Shown here: in pieces, positions 51,573 to 60,908 of the stretch
How positions within the stretch are numbered: position 1 is the first letter of the stretch
Layout: the number at the start of each line of letters is the position of its first letter
DNA from: Streptomyces sp. NBC_01717
GTDB lineage: Bacteria; Actinomycetota; Actinomycetes; Streptomycetales; Streptomycetaceae
Assembly: GCF_036248255.1 (NCBI RefSeq)
Contig: NZ_CP109178.1
Location: 9,119,001 to 9,183,000, forward strand
DNA: 64,000 bases
Reading direction: 5' to 3'
The notes under the pieces: generated by a model
Database searches by the model: none
What the model saw: the letters and a program-made list of their open reading frames with translations, nothing else
Told to the model about the DNA's origin: nothing
Translations under genes and position numbers: made by a program

Positions 51573-51865
51573 GATCCCCCCCGCGAACCTCGCCCGGTTT
51601 CCCTTCCACCCGTACCAGGACACGAGCCCGCCCAGAGCCGTGGTTCCCTCACGACGCAAGCTGCCGCCGGACTGCCCAGACACCGCCGCGACACCACCCG
51701 GCCGCTTCGGCGGCCAGGAACGTCTCCCTCGTCGTCCCGATCCGGCGGTGCGCAACGAGACTTGAGACAGGTTTTACGCGACGCACGCAACTGCGGCCCG
51801 CCCCGTGGCCGTCTGACAGTGAGTCGGGTCCGTCAGGGCTGTGGAGCGAGAGAGCGGGGCAGGTC
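51573..51865. other. Intergenic, divergent promoter region
   Basis: Nearly 300 bases between the divergent TraB-like and L,D-transpeptidase genes. No coding frame; promoters of both are expected here. Confidence 0.4.
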
Positions 51866-52852
51866 GTGGGACGGCGCAAGGGTGGCATAGGGATCGCACT
51901 CGTCACGAGTGTGATGCTGGTGGGCGCGAGTGCCTGCGGCGGGGGCGGCAGTCATAAGGCGAGCGGGGACGACGCAAAGGCGTCGGACAAGCCGAGCGCG
52001 AGTGTCTCGCCGTCACCGACGAAGCCCGCGGGGCCGCCGATGCTGCTGGAGACGATCACGCCACAGACGGGAACCACGGTCGGTGTGGGTATGCCGATCT
52101 CGGTGATCTTCACGAACCCGGTGGCGGCCAAGGCGCGGGCCACGGTGGAGAAGCACATGAAGGTGAGCGCATCGCAGCCGGTGTCCGGGGCCTGGCACTG
52201 GTTCGGCGACAAGCGCGCCGACTGGCGACCGAAGACGTACTGGCCCTCCGGTACGACGGTGAAGATCGACGCCGACATGAAGGGCGTCAGCAACGGCAAC
52301 GGACGTTACGGCGTGCACGGCTACACGCACACCTTCAAGATCGGTGACGACGTGCGCGCGGATGTCTCGGTGACCGGCCACACCATGAAGGTGACCCGGA
52401 ACGGCAAGGTGGTGCGCACCCTGTCGATCAATGCGGGCAGCGCCCAGTATCCGACGTGGAACGGCACGATGGCCGTCATCGACAAGCAGGAGAAGGTCCA
52501 CATGACCTCCTGCAGCGTCGGCATCAGCTGCGACAAGGGCAGCCCCAACTACTACGACCTGACGTTGCCCTGGGACGTCCACCTCACCCAGTCCGGCACA
52601 TACGTGCACTACTCGACCGGCGACCCGAATCCGGGCAGCGGCAGCGCCCGCGGCTCGCACGGCTGCGTCCACCTGTCCCTGTCGGACGCCAAGTGGTTCT
52701 ACGGCCAGGTGAAGCAGGGCGACCCGGTCACCATCACCGGCTCGCCCCGTGCCAAGGCGCCGGCCGACAACGGCTACGCCGACTTCAACCTGGGATGGGA
52801 CCAGTGGCTTGCGGGCAGCGCCTCCGGGGAAGTGACGTCCGCGACGCTGTGA
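51866..52852 (+). CDS. L,D-transpeptidase lipoprotein (Ldt-type, Ig-like plus YkuD)
   Basis: A 328-residue lipoprotein. GTG 51866; signal residues 1-24 with lipobox LVGASAC. An Ig-like domain follows (about 60-150, TPQTGTTVGVGMPISVIFTNPV), then the YkuD catalytic domain (about 160-290) with the active-site motif GSHGCVHLSLSDA (Cys nucleophile in SHGCVH). It makes 3-3 cross-links in peptidoglycan outside the membrane, as mycobacterial and streptomycete Ldt proteins do. A C-terminal DNGYADFNLGWDQWLAGSASG tail is typical of the actinobacterial group. Confidence 0.95.
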   Translation: MGRRKGGIGIALVTSVMLVGASACGGGGSHKASGDDAKASDKPSASVSPSPTKPAGPPMLLETITPQTGTTVGVGMPISVIFTNPVAAKARATVEKHMKVSASQPVSGAWHWFGDKRADWRPKTYWPSGTTVKIDADMKGVSNGNGRYGVHGYTHTFKIGDDVRADVSVTGHTMKVTRNGKVVRTLSINAGSAQYPTWNGTMAVIDKQEKVHMTSCSVGISCDKGSPNYYDLTLPWDVHLTQSGTYVHYSTGDPNPGSGSARGSHGCVHLSLSDAKWFYGQVKQGDPVTITGSPRAKAPADNGYADFNLGWDQWLAGSASGEVTSATL

Positions 52853-53053
52853 CACGCTGCGGTGGCGGCGCCGGTCAGCACCCGATGATGTTGACCGCGA
52901 GGCCACCCTCGGGCCAGGCGTGCCCCCGGCCTGTGGCCCGCGCGGCCGACCAGGTGCGGGCTATCCGGGCGAGGCGCCGGGCCCGTACGGCATGGTGCCC
53001 AGGGCCGCGGCGTCCCGCGGCGGATGCTGATGCCTCCCCTGCAGGAGAGGCCC

Positions 53054-53653
53054 GTGAGTGATCCCAGCCCCCGAGTGACCCCGAGGCCGGCATCCGTCGC
53101 AGCAGGCGATGACGTTCCCGCTCCCGGGGTCGTCGGCATCGGACTCGCCGCGGTGCTGACGTTCGCGCTCGCCCAGGGCTCGTGGCAGTGGTTCGCCACG
53201 TTCATCGGGGTGACGCTCCTTGCAGTGATGATCGCCTTCCAGCGACGGGCGGAGTGGACGTCGGACATTCGCTCGGCGTACATGCGCGGCCTGGTCGCGT
53301 ACGCCCTGGTCGTCGGCCTGTGTGTGGCGATCGCACTTGCACCCCTGCTGCAGCGCCGGGCCTGGCTGTTCCCGATGCCGGGCACGCGCAGCGAGTGCGA
53401 GCTGGCGGGCAGGTACGAGGCTCTCCAGGTGAAGGCCGCGCTGGGGAACCTGGCCGGCAGCGACGGTGCTGCCCTGGCGTTCGCGCAGGAGGTCCAGGCC
53501 CGCAAGGCCGTTGCCGAGTGCCTGGCGGGCACGACGACTCTGTGGCTGCCCCTGTACGGGCTGGGGGCGGCGGTGCTGGTGGGGGCAGCTGCGTGGCTCC
53601 GCGACAGGGCGCGGGCCCGAGGCCGGGCCGGGCACGGCTCCGCCAGCCGCTGA
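53054..53653 (+). CDS. Membrane protein, unknown function
   Basis: A 199-residue membrane protein from GTG 53054 after AGGAGAGG. Hydrophobic segments lie at about residues 27-47, 51-64, 81-103 and 163-182, with an Arg-rich cytoplasmic end. The region between helices 3 and 4 carries ELAGRYEALQVKAALGNLAG and a conserved-looking Cys pair. No family is recognised. It may be co-transcribed with the L,D-transpeptidase 200 bp upstream, though no overlap exists. Confidence 0.6.
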   Translation: MSDPSPRVTPRPASVAAGDDVPAPGVVGIGLAAVLTFALAQGSWQWFATFIGVTLLAVMIAFQRRAEWTSDIRSAYMRGLVAYALVVGLCVAIALAPLLQRRAWLFPMPGTRSECELAGRYEALQVKAALGNLAGSDGAALAFAQEVQARKAVAECLAGTTTLWLPLYGLGAAVLVGAAAWLRDRARARGRAGHGSASR

Positions 53654-53761
53654 GCTCGGGGTGCGGGCCAGGGCGGCCGGTTCGTCCGATGCTGCACGGG
53701 GCCAGGTTGCTCACACTGCCCTTCACCGACTCAACGGCCCACGCCTCGGGGTGTGCCGGGG

Positions 53762-54535
53762 TCAGGGGAAGATGGTGGGAACAAGCCCCCCGTCAACACT
53801 CAGCGCCGCGCCGGTGGATGCCGACGCCTGGTCCGAAGCGACGTAGGTGATCAGGCTCGCTACCTCCTCCGGCCGGATCAGCCGGCCCAGCAGGGAGGTG
53901 GCCGCACGACCGTCGGCGACGAACCTGTGCTCCTGCTCGGCGCGGTCGAGGCCCGGATAGAGGTTGGCCCACATCTCCAGCACTCCGTCGCTGAGGGTGG
54001 GGCCCGGCAGCACGCAGTTCACCGTCACGCCGCTACCGGAGACCTCCTGCGCCATGCCGCGCGACACCGCGAGCTGCGCCGTCTTGGTCATGCCGTAGTG
54101 GACCATGTTCGTCGGAGTCTGGATCCCGGCCTCACTGCTGACGAACACGACCCGGCCCCAGCCCCGGGTGACCATGCGCGGTGTGTAGTGGCGCGCGAGA
54201 CGCACTCCGGAGAGGACGTTGACCTGGTAGAAACGCAACCACTCCTCGTCCGGGATCTCGAACACCGGCTGCGCGGCGAAGGTTCCGGTGTTGTTCACGA
54301 GGATATCGACATCGGGCAGCTGCTCGATGAGGGCGGCGGCGCCTTCCGCAGTACCCACGTCGGCGGCGATCCCGCGCCCGCCCAAGCGGTTCGCGGCTTC
54401 GGACACCCGGTCGGCGTTCCGGCCGTTGACCACGATATCGGCGCCTGCCTCGGCCAGGGCCCGTGCCGTGGCCTCCCCGATCCCGGCGGTCGAACCGGTG
54501 ACCAATGCCGTGCGTCCGCTCAGATCGATTTTCAT
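53762..54535 (-). CDS. Short-chain dehydrogenase/reductase (SDR)
   Basis: A 257-residue classical SDR with TGSTAGIG, NNTG, catalytic Ser in VSSEAG and YGMTK, and a typical C-terminal LITYVASDQASASTGAALSVDGG. The Tyr/Lys catalytic pair and Ser are intact. A polar loop after NGRNADRVSEA hints at NADP preference. It acts as an oxidoreductase on an unknown alcohol or ketone. A possible ribosome site is AGAGGGAAG just upstream of ATG 54535. Confidence 0.9.
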   Translation of the reverse strand: MKIDLSGRTALVTGSTAGIGEATARALAEAGADIVVNGRNADRVSEAANRLGGRGIAADVGTAEGAAALIEQLPDVDILVNNTGTFAAQPVFEIPDEEWLRFYQVNVLSGVRLARHYTPRMVTRGWGRVVFVSSEAGIQTPTNMVHYGMTKTAQLAVSRGMAQEVSGSGVTVNCVLPGPTLSDGVLEMWANLYPGLDRAEQEHRFVADGRAATSLLGRLIRPEEVASLITYVASDQASASTGAALSVDGGLVPTIFP

Positions 54536-54979
54536 TGGTGGAATACCTTCTTCCCTCTCGCAGGTGACGACTCGCTCCGGGTCCGGCTCATCGACGCGAG
54601 CGCGCTACTCGGATGATCGCCAGGGAAGGCGGGACCATCAGACCTGGCCCTCCCCAGCGCCGGCAGAGCGTTGCCCAGGCTGCACGTCCTGACAGGCCAT
54701 CAAGTGCAACGAATGCCGGGGTAAGCCCGTAAGTACCAGAGCAACGACTGCGCAGCTTGCAAGTACGCGTGTCCCCACAGCAGCAGACCACGACCCGCCT
54801 GCCAACGCTGTCGGCCGGTACGCCGCCCGTGTCTCACCCGTGTGCACGCCGTCCGCTCAAGGGATGATCAGGAGCTTGTCCAGGGCCTGGCCCGGGATAT
54901 GCAAGCGGCCTTCGTCCGATCACGTGCTCCGACCACGGTGCACTGAACAGAACGAAGAACCGCCACAGCGAACTACCGA
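54536..54979. other. Intergenic with possible coding relics
   Basis: About 440 bases without an intact gene. A + strand piece near 54720-54890 reads KYQSNDCAACKYACPHSSRP and further on DDQELVQGLARDMQAAFVRS, suggesting relics, but starts and ends are missing. Confidence 0.35.
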
Positions 54980-55012
54980 CTCCGGCCCGGCACGATGCGT
55001 GCCGGGCCGGAG
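54980..55012 (-). terminator. Terminator of the PepSY gene
   Basis: Perfect 14-bp stem CTCCGGCCCGGCAC / GTGCCGGGCCGGAG with loop GATGC, 27 bp past the PepSY gene's stop on its strand. Confidence 0.85.
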
Positions 55013-55039
55013 GCAGATGGTGTCTTCCCGGCTTCGGCG

Positions 55040-56533
55040 TTACGTGACGCGGCCTCGCCGGACGAGCCCGGCCGCCACGTCCAGGATGAGGAATGCGATC
55101 AGCGTGATCCCCAGAACGGGCAGTGCCCAGCCGAGGGCGGCGACGGCCGGGATGCCGATGATCAGCACCGGCAGGGGCAGCTGCCGCCACGTACCCCGTG
55201 CCGGGGCCTTGCCGAGGACCGCGGTGCGGTCGTCACGCATGGGGCGGCGCTGCCACCACATGCGGTAACCCCACACGATGACGAACATCAGGCCGAGCGC
55301 GATCAGTGCCAGCAGAACCTGGTTGGCGAGGCCGAAGAGCAGGCCCATGTGGCCTTGGACGCCGAGCTTGCTGAGCTTGGCCAGGGCGGGATAGTCGGTC
55401 CACCGGCTCTCGGCGGTGACCTCGCCCTTGGCGGGGTCGACGGCGACCTGGTCGTAGTGCACCGGCCAGCGGTTGTCGGCCTGAGCCACGGTCCAGGCGC
55501 TCACCGCGTCCGCGGGCGGCGTCAGCTCCACCCGGCCGCCCAGCCCGGCGTCGCGGGCCACAGCGAGGACTGCGTCGAATTCGGCCGGGTCCGTCGACGC
55601 CGAGTCGTGGCCTGTGCCGTGTCCGGCGTGTCCCGCGTGCTCACCCTCGGTTGTTTCGGCCCCGCCGGGCAGTGTGGTGACCAGCTCGGCCGCGTGGCCC
55701 TTGGCTGCGTCCAGCAGCTGCCCGAAGTGGTCCCCGGCGTAGTGGGACCAGGTCAGGCCGGTGGCGCTGAGGAAGAACAGGCCGATGGCGAGCCACACGC
55801 CGGTCGCCGCGTGCCAGCTGCGAGTGCGCCGTACGCCCCGGGCAGAGCGATCGGGCAGCAGAACGCCGCGCGCCGACTTGGCGCGCTGTCCCCGGGCGCG
55901 TCCCAGCCACAGGACGAGCCCCCCTGCGACGATCACCCAGAGCCAGCTCGCGGCGACCTCCGAGTAGAGGCGGCCGGTCTCGCCGAGGTGCAGATTGCGG
56001 TGCAGGTCGTCCAGCCATGTGGTGAGAGGCGTCGAGCCGTACCAGGTCGTCAGTTCGCCCTGGACCTTGGCGGTGTAGGGGTCGACGAAGACGGTGCGCT
56101 GTTTGTCGCCCAGCTCCGGCAGCGACAGCACCACCCGCGTGGTGTCCTCCGGGCCCGGCGGGGTGATCACCGAAGCCAGCGTGCCTTCCGGGTGGGCGTC
56201 CCGGGCCGCCGCGATTTGTTCCGTGAGCGGGCGCGGCCCGTTGCCGACCTGCTCCACCCGGAGCTGCTCGCCGTAGACGAGCTGGTCGAGCTGAGGGGTG
56301 AAGGTGTAGGCCAGCCCGGTCAGCGCGGCCACGAGCAGGAAGGGGGCGACGAATACCCCGGCGTAGAAGTGCAGCCGGACGAGCAGGGCTCGTACGCCCC
56401 TCCACGAAGGACCTGGCTGCGAGGGGCCGGTTTCCGCGGCGGGCGACGGCTCGGTGGGGCCGACGGTTTCCGCCACGGCCATTACGGCCTCCTCGCGGTC
56501 GTCTCTCGGTGCTTGTTCCTGTGTTGAAGACAT
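55040..56533 (-). CDS. PepSY-domain membrane protein with His-rich loop
   Basis: A 497-residue membrane protein with four helices (about 47-70, 200-222, 250-272, 420-445) and two periplasmic PepSY-like regions (about 95-175 and 310-390), the PepSY_TM architecture seen in iron/copper-linked reductases and chaperones. A His-rich loop with EHAGHAGHGTGHD lies near residue 300. That loop suggests metal (copper or nickel) binding. ATG 56533 is chosen at MSSTQEQ. The next minus gene upstream is another membrane protein; both may serve metal homeostasis. Confidence 0.85.
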   Translation of the reverse strand: MSSTQEQAPRDDREEAVMAVAETVGPTEPSPAAETGPSQPGPSWRGVRALLVRLHFYAGVFVAPFLLVAALTGLAYTFTPQLDQLVYGEQLRVEQVGNGPRPLTEQIAAARDAHPEGTLASVITPPGPEDTTRVVLSLPELGDKQRTVFVDPYTAKVQGELTTWYGSTPLTTWLDDLHRNLHLGETGRLYSEVAASWLWVIVAGGLVLWLGRARGQRAKSARGVLLPDRSARGVRRTRSWHAATGVWLAIGLFFLSATGLTWSHYAGDHFGQLLDAAKGHAAELVTTLPGGAETTEGEHAGHAGHGTGHDSASTDPAEFDAVLAVARDAGLGGRVELTPPADAVSAWTVAQADNRWPVHYDQVAVDPAKGEVTAESRWTDYPALAKLSKLGVQGHMGLLFGLANQVLLALIALGLMFVIVWGYRMWWQRRPMRDDRTAVLGKAPARGTWRQLPLPVLIIGIPAVAALGWALPVLGITLIAFLILDVAAGLVRRGRVT

Positions 56534-56721
56534 GCGTGCATCCCCAATCGGCACCCGGCGCGCAGGGGCGCGGGCGCCCACGAAATAGACGATTCGGTCC
56601 GCCTCAAAGGCGGTACGGCGTGACACGGCTGCCGCAGCCGAAGCGCCCGAAGGCGCCGGGCAGGCGGTGCGTGCGGGCACGCCGGACTGCGCCCGTCACC
56701 GCGACGGAGCGGGACGGACGG

Positions 56722-57360
56722 TCAGGAGCAGATCGTCGGCTTCGGTGGGCCCCGCCGCGTGACGCTGTGCCCCAGGGCCGGCTGATGGGGCAGGCGCGAG
56801 GGGATGTGGAAGGACGCGGGGCTTGCGGGGACGGGGGGTGTACTGACGGCGACGTGGACGCGCCAGGCCCGATGCAGGGGAGCGAAGACGAACAGGGCCA
56901 GGGAGCGGGCGAGTTGGAAAGCCGCGGCCTCGCCGCGCCAAAGCCACAGCCCGCTCAGCACTGCGGCGAGGGCGTGGGCGGAGGCCATGCCGGTGGACCA
57001 GCCACCCATGGCTGCGGAGGTCATGGGCATCGCATCCATGGCCTGATGACCGACAGTCATCCCGCCGGTACTGGTGGGGGCGGCGGCGAAGGCCTGGGCA
57101 AGGCTGAACCAGCCGTGCAGGGCGAACTGGGCCACTACCGTGGCGCCTGTCACCGCTGGGGCACCGCGCTCGCCGCGTCCGGCCACCCACCAGGCTCCGG
57201 CGGTCGTGGCGGCGAACGCATACCCCACTGCCCAACCCGGCACCGTTCGTGACATCAGGGCGTGGCCAAGACCCGTCGCCGCCACACACACGGCCGCGAA
57301 CACCGCGGCACGCGCGAGGCGGAAGGTGGGCCCGGACGTCATGAGCAGCAATGGTGCCAT
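56722..57360 (-). CDS. Hydrophobic membrane protein, Met/His-containing
   Basis: A 212-residue membrane protein with four to five helices and a loop rich in Met and Gly (TGGMTVGHQAMDAMPMTSAAMGG) that could bind copper. ATG 57360 is the first in-frame start; ATG 57342 (MTSGPTFRLA) is equally possible. It lies 188 bp upstream of the PepSY gene on the same strand. A role in copper handling is inferred only from that loop and neighbourhood. Confidence 0.65.
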   Translation of the reverse strand: MAPLLLMTSGPTFRLARAAVFAAVCVAATGLGHALMSRTVPGWAVGYAFAATTAGAWWVAGRGERGAPAVTGATVVAQFALHGWFSLAQAFAAAPTSTGGMTVGHQAMDAMPMTSAAMGGWSTGMASAHALAAVLSGLWLWRGEAAAFQLARSLALFVFAPLHRAWRVHVAVSTPPVPASPASFHIPSRLPHQPALGHSVTRRGPPKPTICS

Positions 57361-57442
57361 TCATGACCTGGATAGGGACAGTGCGCCGAGGCGCCCCTCA
57401 CCATGACCGACAAGGGCCCCGACACCGTCACCGACGTGGTCG

Positions 57443-57690
57443 TCACCCTCGACGGGCTCCAGCGCCTGCGCGTACCGGATGCTGTTCCCGCACCCGAGGC
57501 CACGACCCGCGCCCAACTGCGTCGGCAAGCAGGCTCCCTGGCTGCCGGAAGTCACGCACCTTCAACGTGTCCTGAGTGAGTTCATCGGCCGCTCGGGGGT
57601 CGGAGCTGAGGTGGGCCACATGGCGCCGGACGTCGCGGTGCAGGGAGCGTACGAACTGGCGGCCTCGGTGACTGTGGCTGTGGAGTGCGG
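57443..57690 (-). pseudogene. ECF sigma factor N-terminal remnant
   Basis: The minus frame reads FVRSLHRDVRRHVAHLSSDP, then RAADELTQDTLKV, the region-2 start of ECF sigma factors (DVRRHVA...DLTQDTF). After that the frame departs from sigma sequence (RDFRQPGSLLADAVGRG) and region 4 is missing. The gene appears truncated or rearranged. Confidence 0.6.
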
Positions 57691-57814
57691 GATTCGCCGG
57701 GCGCACCGGCCACGGTGGAGGTCGTCGCGCTCATGTCCGAGCTGTACGCCGAGGGACAAACCGATCCGACGGAGGGCGGCGCAGCCCCACCGAGGTGACG
57801 GCCGTGGCGGCCTG

Positions 57815-59077
57815 TCAGGTGCGGCTCGGTGTCGGCTCGGAGAATGGCGCTGCCGCGCGGCGGGGGAGCAGCAGCGGGGTTGCCAACAGGAGCACGCCGG
57901 CCAGGCCGATGGCTGTGCGCGGGCCGAGCAGCACGCCGAGCACGCCCCAGACGGCTGTCAGGAGCGCGGTCGTGGCCTTGGTCGTCACCGCCCAGGCGGA
58001 CAGTGTGCGGGTGATCCGGTCGGTCGCGGTGCGTTCGAGGCGGTAGGTGGCGTAGACGGGGTTGAAGACCCCGCAGCAGAAGATGAGTCCGAGCTCGATG
58101 CCCATCACCAGCAGCAGCCCTCCGGTGCCCGGCCCCAGAAAGGCGAGGCCGATGGGCCAGAGCGCGCGCAGCGCCCCGGTCACGATCAGGACCCGGTGCT
58201 GCCCGAACCGGGTGACGAGAGGCCGGGCCAGCCGCGATCCGAGCAGCCCGCCGATCGAGGGCGCGGCGAAGGCGAGGCCGTACTGCCACGGTGCGAACCC
58301 GAGTTGGCCGAGCATCAGGACGGCCAGCAGTGGCTCGGCGGCCATCACCAGGCCGTTGAACAGGGCAGTGTTGAAGAACAGCGGTCGCAGTGTCGTGTCG
58401 GCGAGGAGGTACCGCCAGCCGTCGAGCAGGTCCCCGGCCCGCATGCGCGCGGCCTCCCGGCGCTCGGGTCGCTGCTCGTGCCCGCCGGTCGCCCGGATGC
58501 CCAGGGCCGAGAGCAGGTAGCTGACCGCGTCGGCGACCACCGTCGCCACCGGACCGAGGAGCCCGATCGCCGCGCCGCCCAGCGGTGGTCCGATGATCGT
58601 GGTCGTCCAGGCCGTGGACTCGAACCGCGCGTTGGCGACGAGGAGGTCCTTGGCCGGCAGCAGCGTCTTCAAGTACGCGCCGGAGGCGGCGCGGAAGGTG
58701 ATGTCGGCCGCCGCGACGACGACCGAGACCAGCAGGAGCTGAAGGAACGTGAGGACACCGAGCGCGAACGCGGCGGGGATCGTCAGCAGCGCCGCGAACC
58801 GCACCAGGTCCATCGCGATCAGTACCGGCCGCTTGCGGCGGAACTCCACCCACGGGCCGAGCGGCACCGCCACGGCCGCGCCCACCGCAGCCCCCACGGA
58901 GGAGAGCGCGGCGACCTCGGCCGGTCCGGCGTGCAGCACCCGGATGGCGATCAGCGGGAACGCACCGAAGGCGAGCCACGTGCCGAGCGCGCTGGTCCCG
59001 TACGCTCCCCAGAGCCACCCGAACCGCCGCCCCAGCTGTTGTCCGAGCAGATCTCCCAGCCGGTGCCCGCTCCTCAT
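57815..59077 (-). CDS. MFS transporter
   Basis: A 420-residue major facilitator protein with twelve helices. It starts at ATG 59077 (MRSGHRLGDLLGQQLG); upstream frame is non-coding. Motif A-like sequence PWVEFRRKRPVLIAMDLVRF occurs between helices 2 and 3, and a large cytoplasmic loop GHEQRPERREAARM between helices 6 and 7. It is divergent from a LysR gene, with a perfect palindrome between them, so it is probably induced by a ligand through that regulator. Substrate unknown; efflux is typical. Confidence 0.9.
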   Translation of the reverse strand: MRSGHRLGDLLGQQLGRRFGWLWGAYGTSALGTWLAFGAFPLIAIRVLHAGPAEVAALSSVGAAVGAAVAVPLGPWVEFRRKRPVLIAMDLVRFAALLTIPAAFALGVLTFLQLLLVSVVVAAADITFRAASGAYLKTLLPAKDLLVANARFESTAWTTTIIGPPLGGAAIGLLGPVATVVADAVSYLLSALGIRATGGHEQRPERREAARMRAGDLLDGWRYLLADTTLRPLFFNTALFNGLVMAAEPLLAVLMLGQLGFAPWQYGLAFAAPSIGGLLGSRLARPLVTRFGQHRVLIVTGALRALWPIGLAFLGPGTGGLLLVMGIELGLIFCCGVFNPVYATYRLERTATDRITRTLSAWAVTTKATTALLTAVWGVLGVLLGPRTAIGLAGVLLLATPLLLPRRAAAPFSEPTPSRT

Positions 59078-59178
59078 GCCCGACGCCCCTCGCCACTCAC
59101 CCTGCACAACCGATCCGCGATCGGAAGCATCAAAGCGAGCATCACAACCAGGAATCAAACAACCGCAGAGCCATCGGC

Positions 59179-59195
59179 CACAACCAACGGTTGTG
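59179..59195. promoter_or_regulatory. LysR-type operator
   Basis: CACAACC-AAC-GGTTGTG, perfect 7-bp arms with a 3-bp spacer, between the divergent MFS and LysR genes and 17 bases upstream of the LysR start. It fits the T-N11-A type box recognised by LysR regulators. Confidence 0.75.
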
Positions 59196-59211
59196 TCCAT
59201 AGGGTGTCTGC

Positions 59212-60147
59212 ATGGATCTCGACACCGTCCGGACGTTCGTCGCCGCCGCCGACGCGGGGCAGTTCCAGGAGGCCGCCGCCGAGCTGGCAGTCACCCAGCA
59301 GGCCGTCTCCAAGCGCATCGCCGCGCTGGAGCGCACCCTCGGCGTGCGGCTGTTCACGCGCACCGCGCGCGGCGCCGAGCTGACCATCGACGGGCAGGCG
59401 TTCCTTCCCCACGCGCGCGAGCTGCTGCGCGTCGCCGAGCGCGCGGTCGCGTCCGTGCGCACCGGCCGCCGTCCGCTGCGAGTCGACGTGATCGCCTCGC
59501 GCGGCGCGGCGGCGGGGCTGCTGCGCGGCTTCCACCGCGCGCACCCCGAGATCGACCTGGACGTGGTGATGCTGTTCGACATCGAGACGGCCGTCGCCGC
59601 CATTCGGTCCGGTGCGATCGACGCGTCCTTCCGTGCCGTCGCCGTGCCCGGCCGGCCCCTTCCCGAGGACATCGAGTCCGTCCGGGTGCTCGACGAGCCG
59701 CTCCAGCTCCTCACCGGTCCCGCCCACGCGCTGACGGCCGCCCGGTCGGTGCCCCTCGCTCAGCTTGCCGGGCACCGGATCTGGATGCCCGGCATCGTCC
59801 CCGGTACCGAGTGGGCCGCCTACTACGACGACCTCGTCGCCGAGTTCGGCCTCACGATCGAGGCGACCGGCCCCAACTTCGGCTCCGACGCGCTCCTCGA
59901 CACCATCGCCGACACCCCGGCCCTGGCCACCTTCATGGGCGGGCACACCCGCCTCGTCTGGCCCGCCGGCCACGGGCTGCGCCGTATCCCGGTGACCGAT
60001 CCGACGCCCGTCTACCCGCACTCGCTCCTCTGGCACCGCGACAACCCCCACCCGGCGCTGGCCACCCTCCGCGCCTACCTCGCCGCCACCGCGGCCGGCC
60101 ACGACGCCGCCGGGACCTGGGCGCCGAGCTGGGTGATTCCGCGCTGA
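59212..60147 (+). CDS. LysR-family regulator
   Basis: A 311-residue LysR regulator with N-terminal winged helix (1-60: MDLDTVRTFVAAADAGQFQEAAAELAVTQQAVSKRIAALERTLGVRLFTR) and a two-lobed effector domain. It is divergent from an MFS exporter and shares the palindrome at 59179. It most likely activates the exporter when its ligand is present and limits its own expression. Confidence 0.95.
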   Translation: MDLDTVRTFVAAADAGQFQEAAAELAVTQQAVSKRIAALERTLGVRLFTRTARGAELTIDGQAFLPHARELLRVAERAVASVRTGRRPLRVDVIASRGAAAGLLRGFHRAHPEIDLDVVMLFDIETAVAAIRSGAIDASFRAVAVPGRPLPEDIESVRVLDEPLQLLTGPAHALTAARSVPLAQLAGHRIWMPGIVPGTEWAAYYDDLVAEFGLTIEATGPNFGSDALLDTIADTPALATFMGGHTRLVWPAGHGLRRIPVTDPTPVYPHSLLWHRDNPHPALATLRAYLAATAAGHDAAGTWAPSWVIPR

Positions 60148-60908
60148 ACGCCGCCGCGTCTTCGAGCATCGTGGCCGGATCGACGGACGGGGACTCGGGG
60201 GCAGGCGTGGCCATTGGCACACTCCGGCTCTCCCCTTGAGTACGCCTCACCCAAACAACACCCTCGCTCTTGACCGGCAGCAGAGGTCGGTGCCTCTGTC
60301 CACTGAGCCGCCGAGCGAGCTATCCCCGCCGTCCGGGCTCGGCAATGGACTGCCGGCCCGTGATACGGCGCCCACTGGCCACCGGTCTCCCGCAGCCTGC
60401 CGAACTCGGGCAGGACAAACCCCGTCAAGTCTCTCGGGAGGACCGTTCACGCCGAGTGATGAACAGGGCGTTGATGGTGGGGACGCGTCGGAGGCAGTTG
60501 CGGCTCCTGCTTTGATCGCTGCCCAGAGTTCGGTGGTGATCGACCCCGAGGACGGGCCGGACGGCCCCTGCCCCAACTGCCGGCCTCGTTGCCTGCCCTG
60601 GCCCGCGGCGCGCTTCATCACGTCCTCGGCGACGGATCCGAGCTGGCCCAGGGCTGGGTAGACAGCACCGCCGCAACCCAATGGCGCCAAAGTGTGCAGC
60701 TGATCCTTCGTACGCTCGACCAGCGGCGATCACTCACCGTGGCAACACCACAAAAGTCGGGCCAAAACCCGAGTTTCGACAGCACTGTGCTTGCCTCGGG
60801 CCGACTGAGACACGGTGTCGTCGCTCCTCCGGATCGTTCGCCGCAGCGCGCGTCTTGCCGATCACCCCAGACCGGCACAGCCCGAAAGAGACGGCCTAGA
60901 GTGGCGAA
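60148..60908. other. Long intergenic, no gene seen
   Basis: Nearly 760 bases without a supportable gene. On the minus strand a piece at 60480-60690 (GSVAEDVMKRAAGQGRQRGR, then SITTELWAAIKAGAATASDA) has some coding bias but no recognisable family. Confidence 0.4.

Noticed and set aside
57479..59383. 634-codon frame on the + strand opposite the MFS gene
   Set aside because: The opposite frame encodes twelve membrane helices; this one is a Gly/Arg/Glu-rich shadow.
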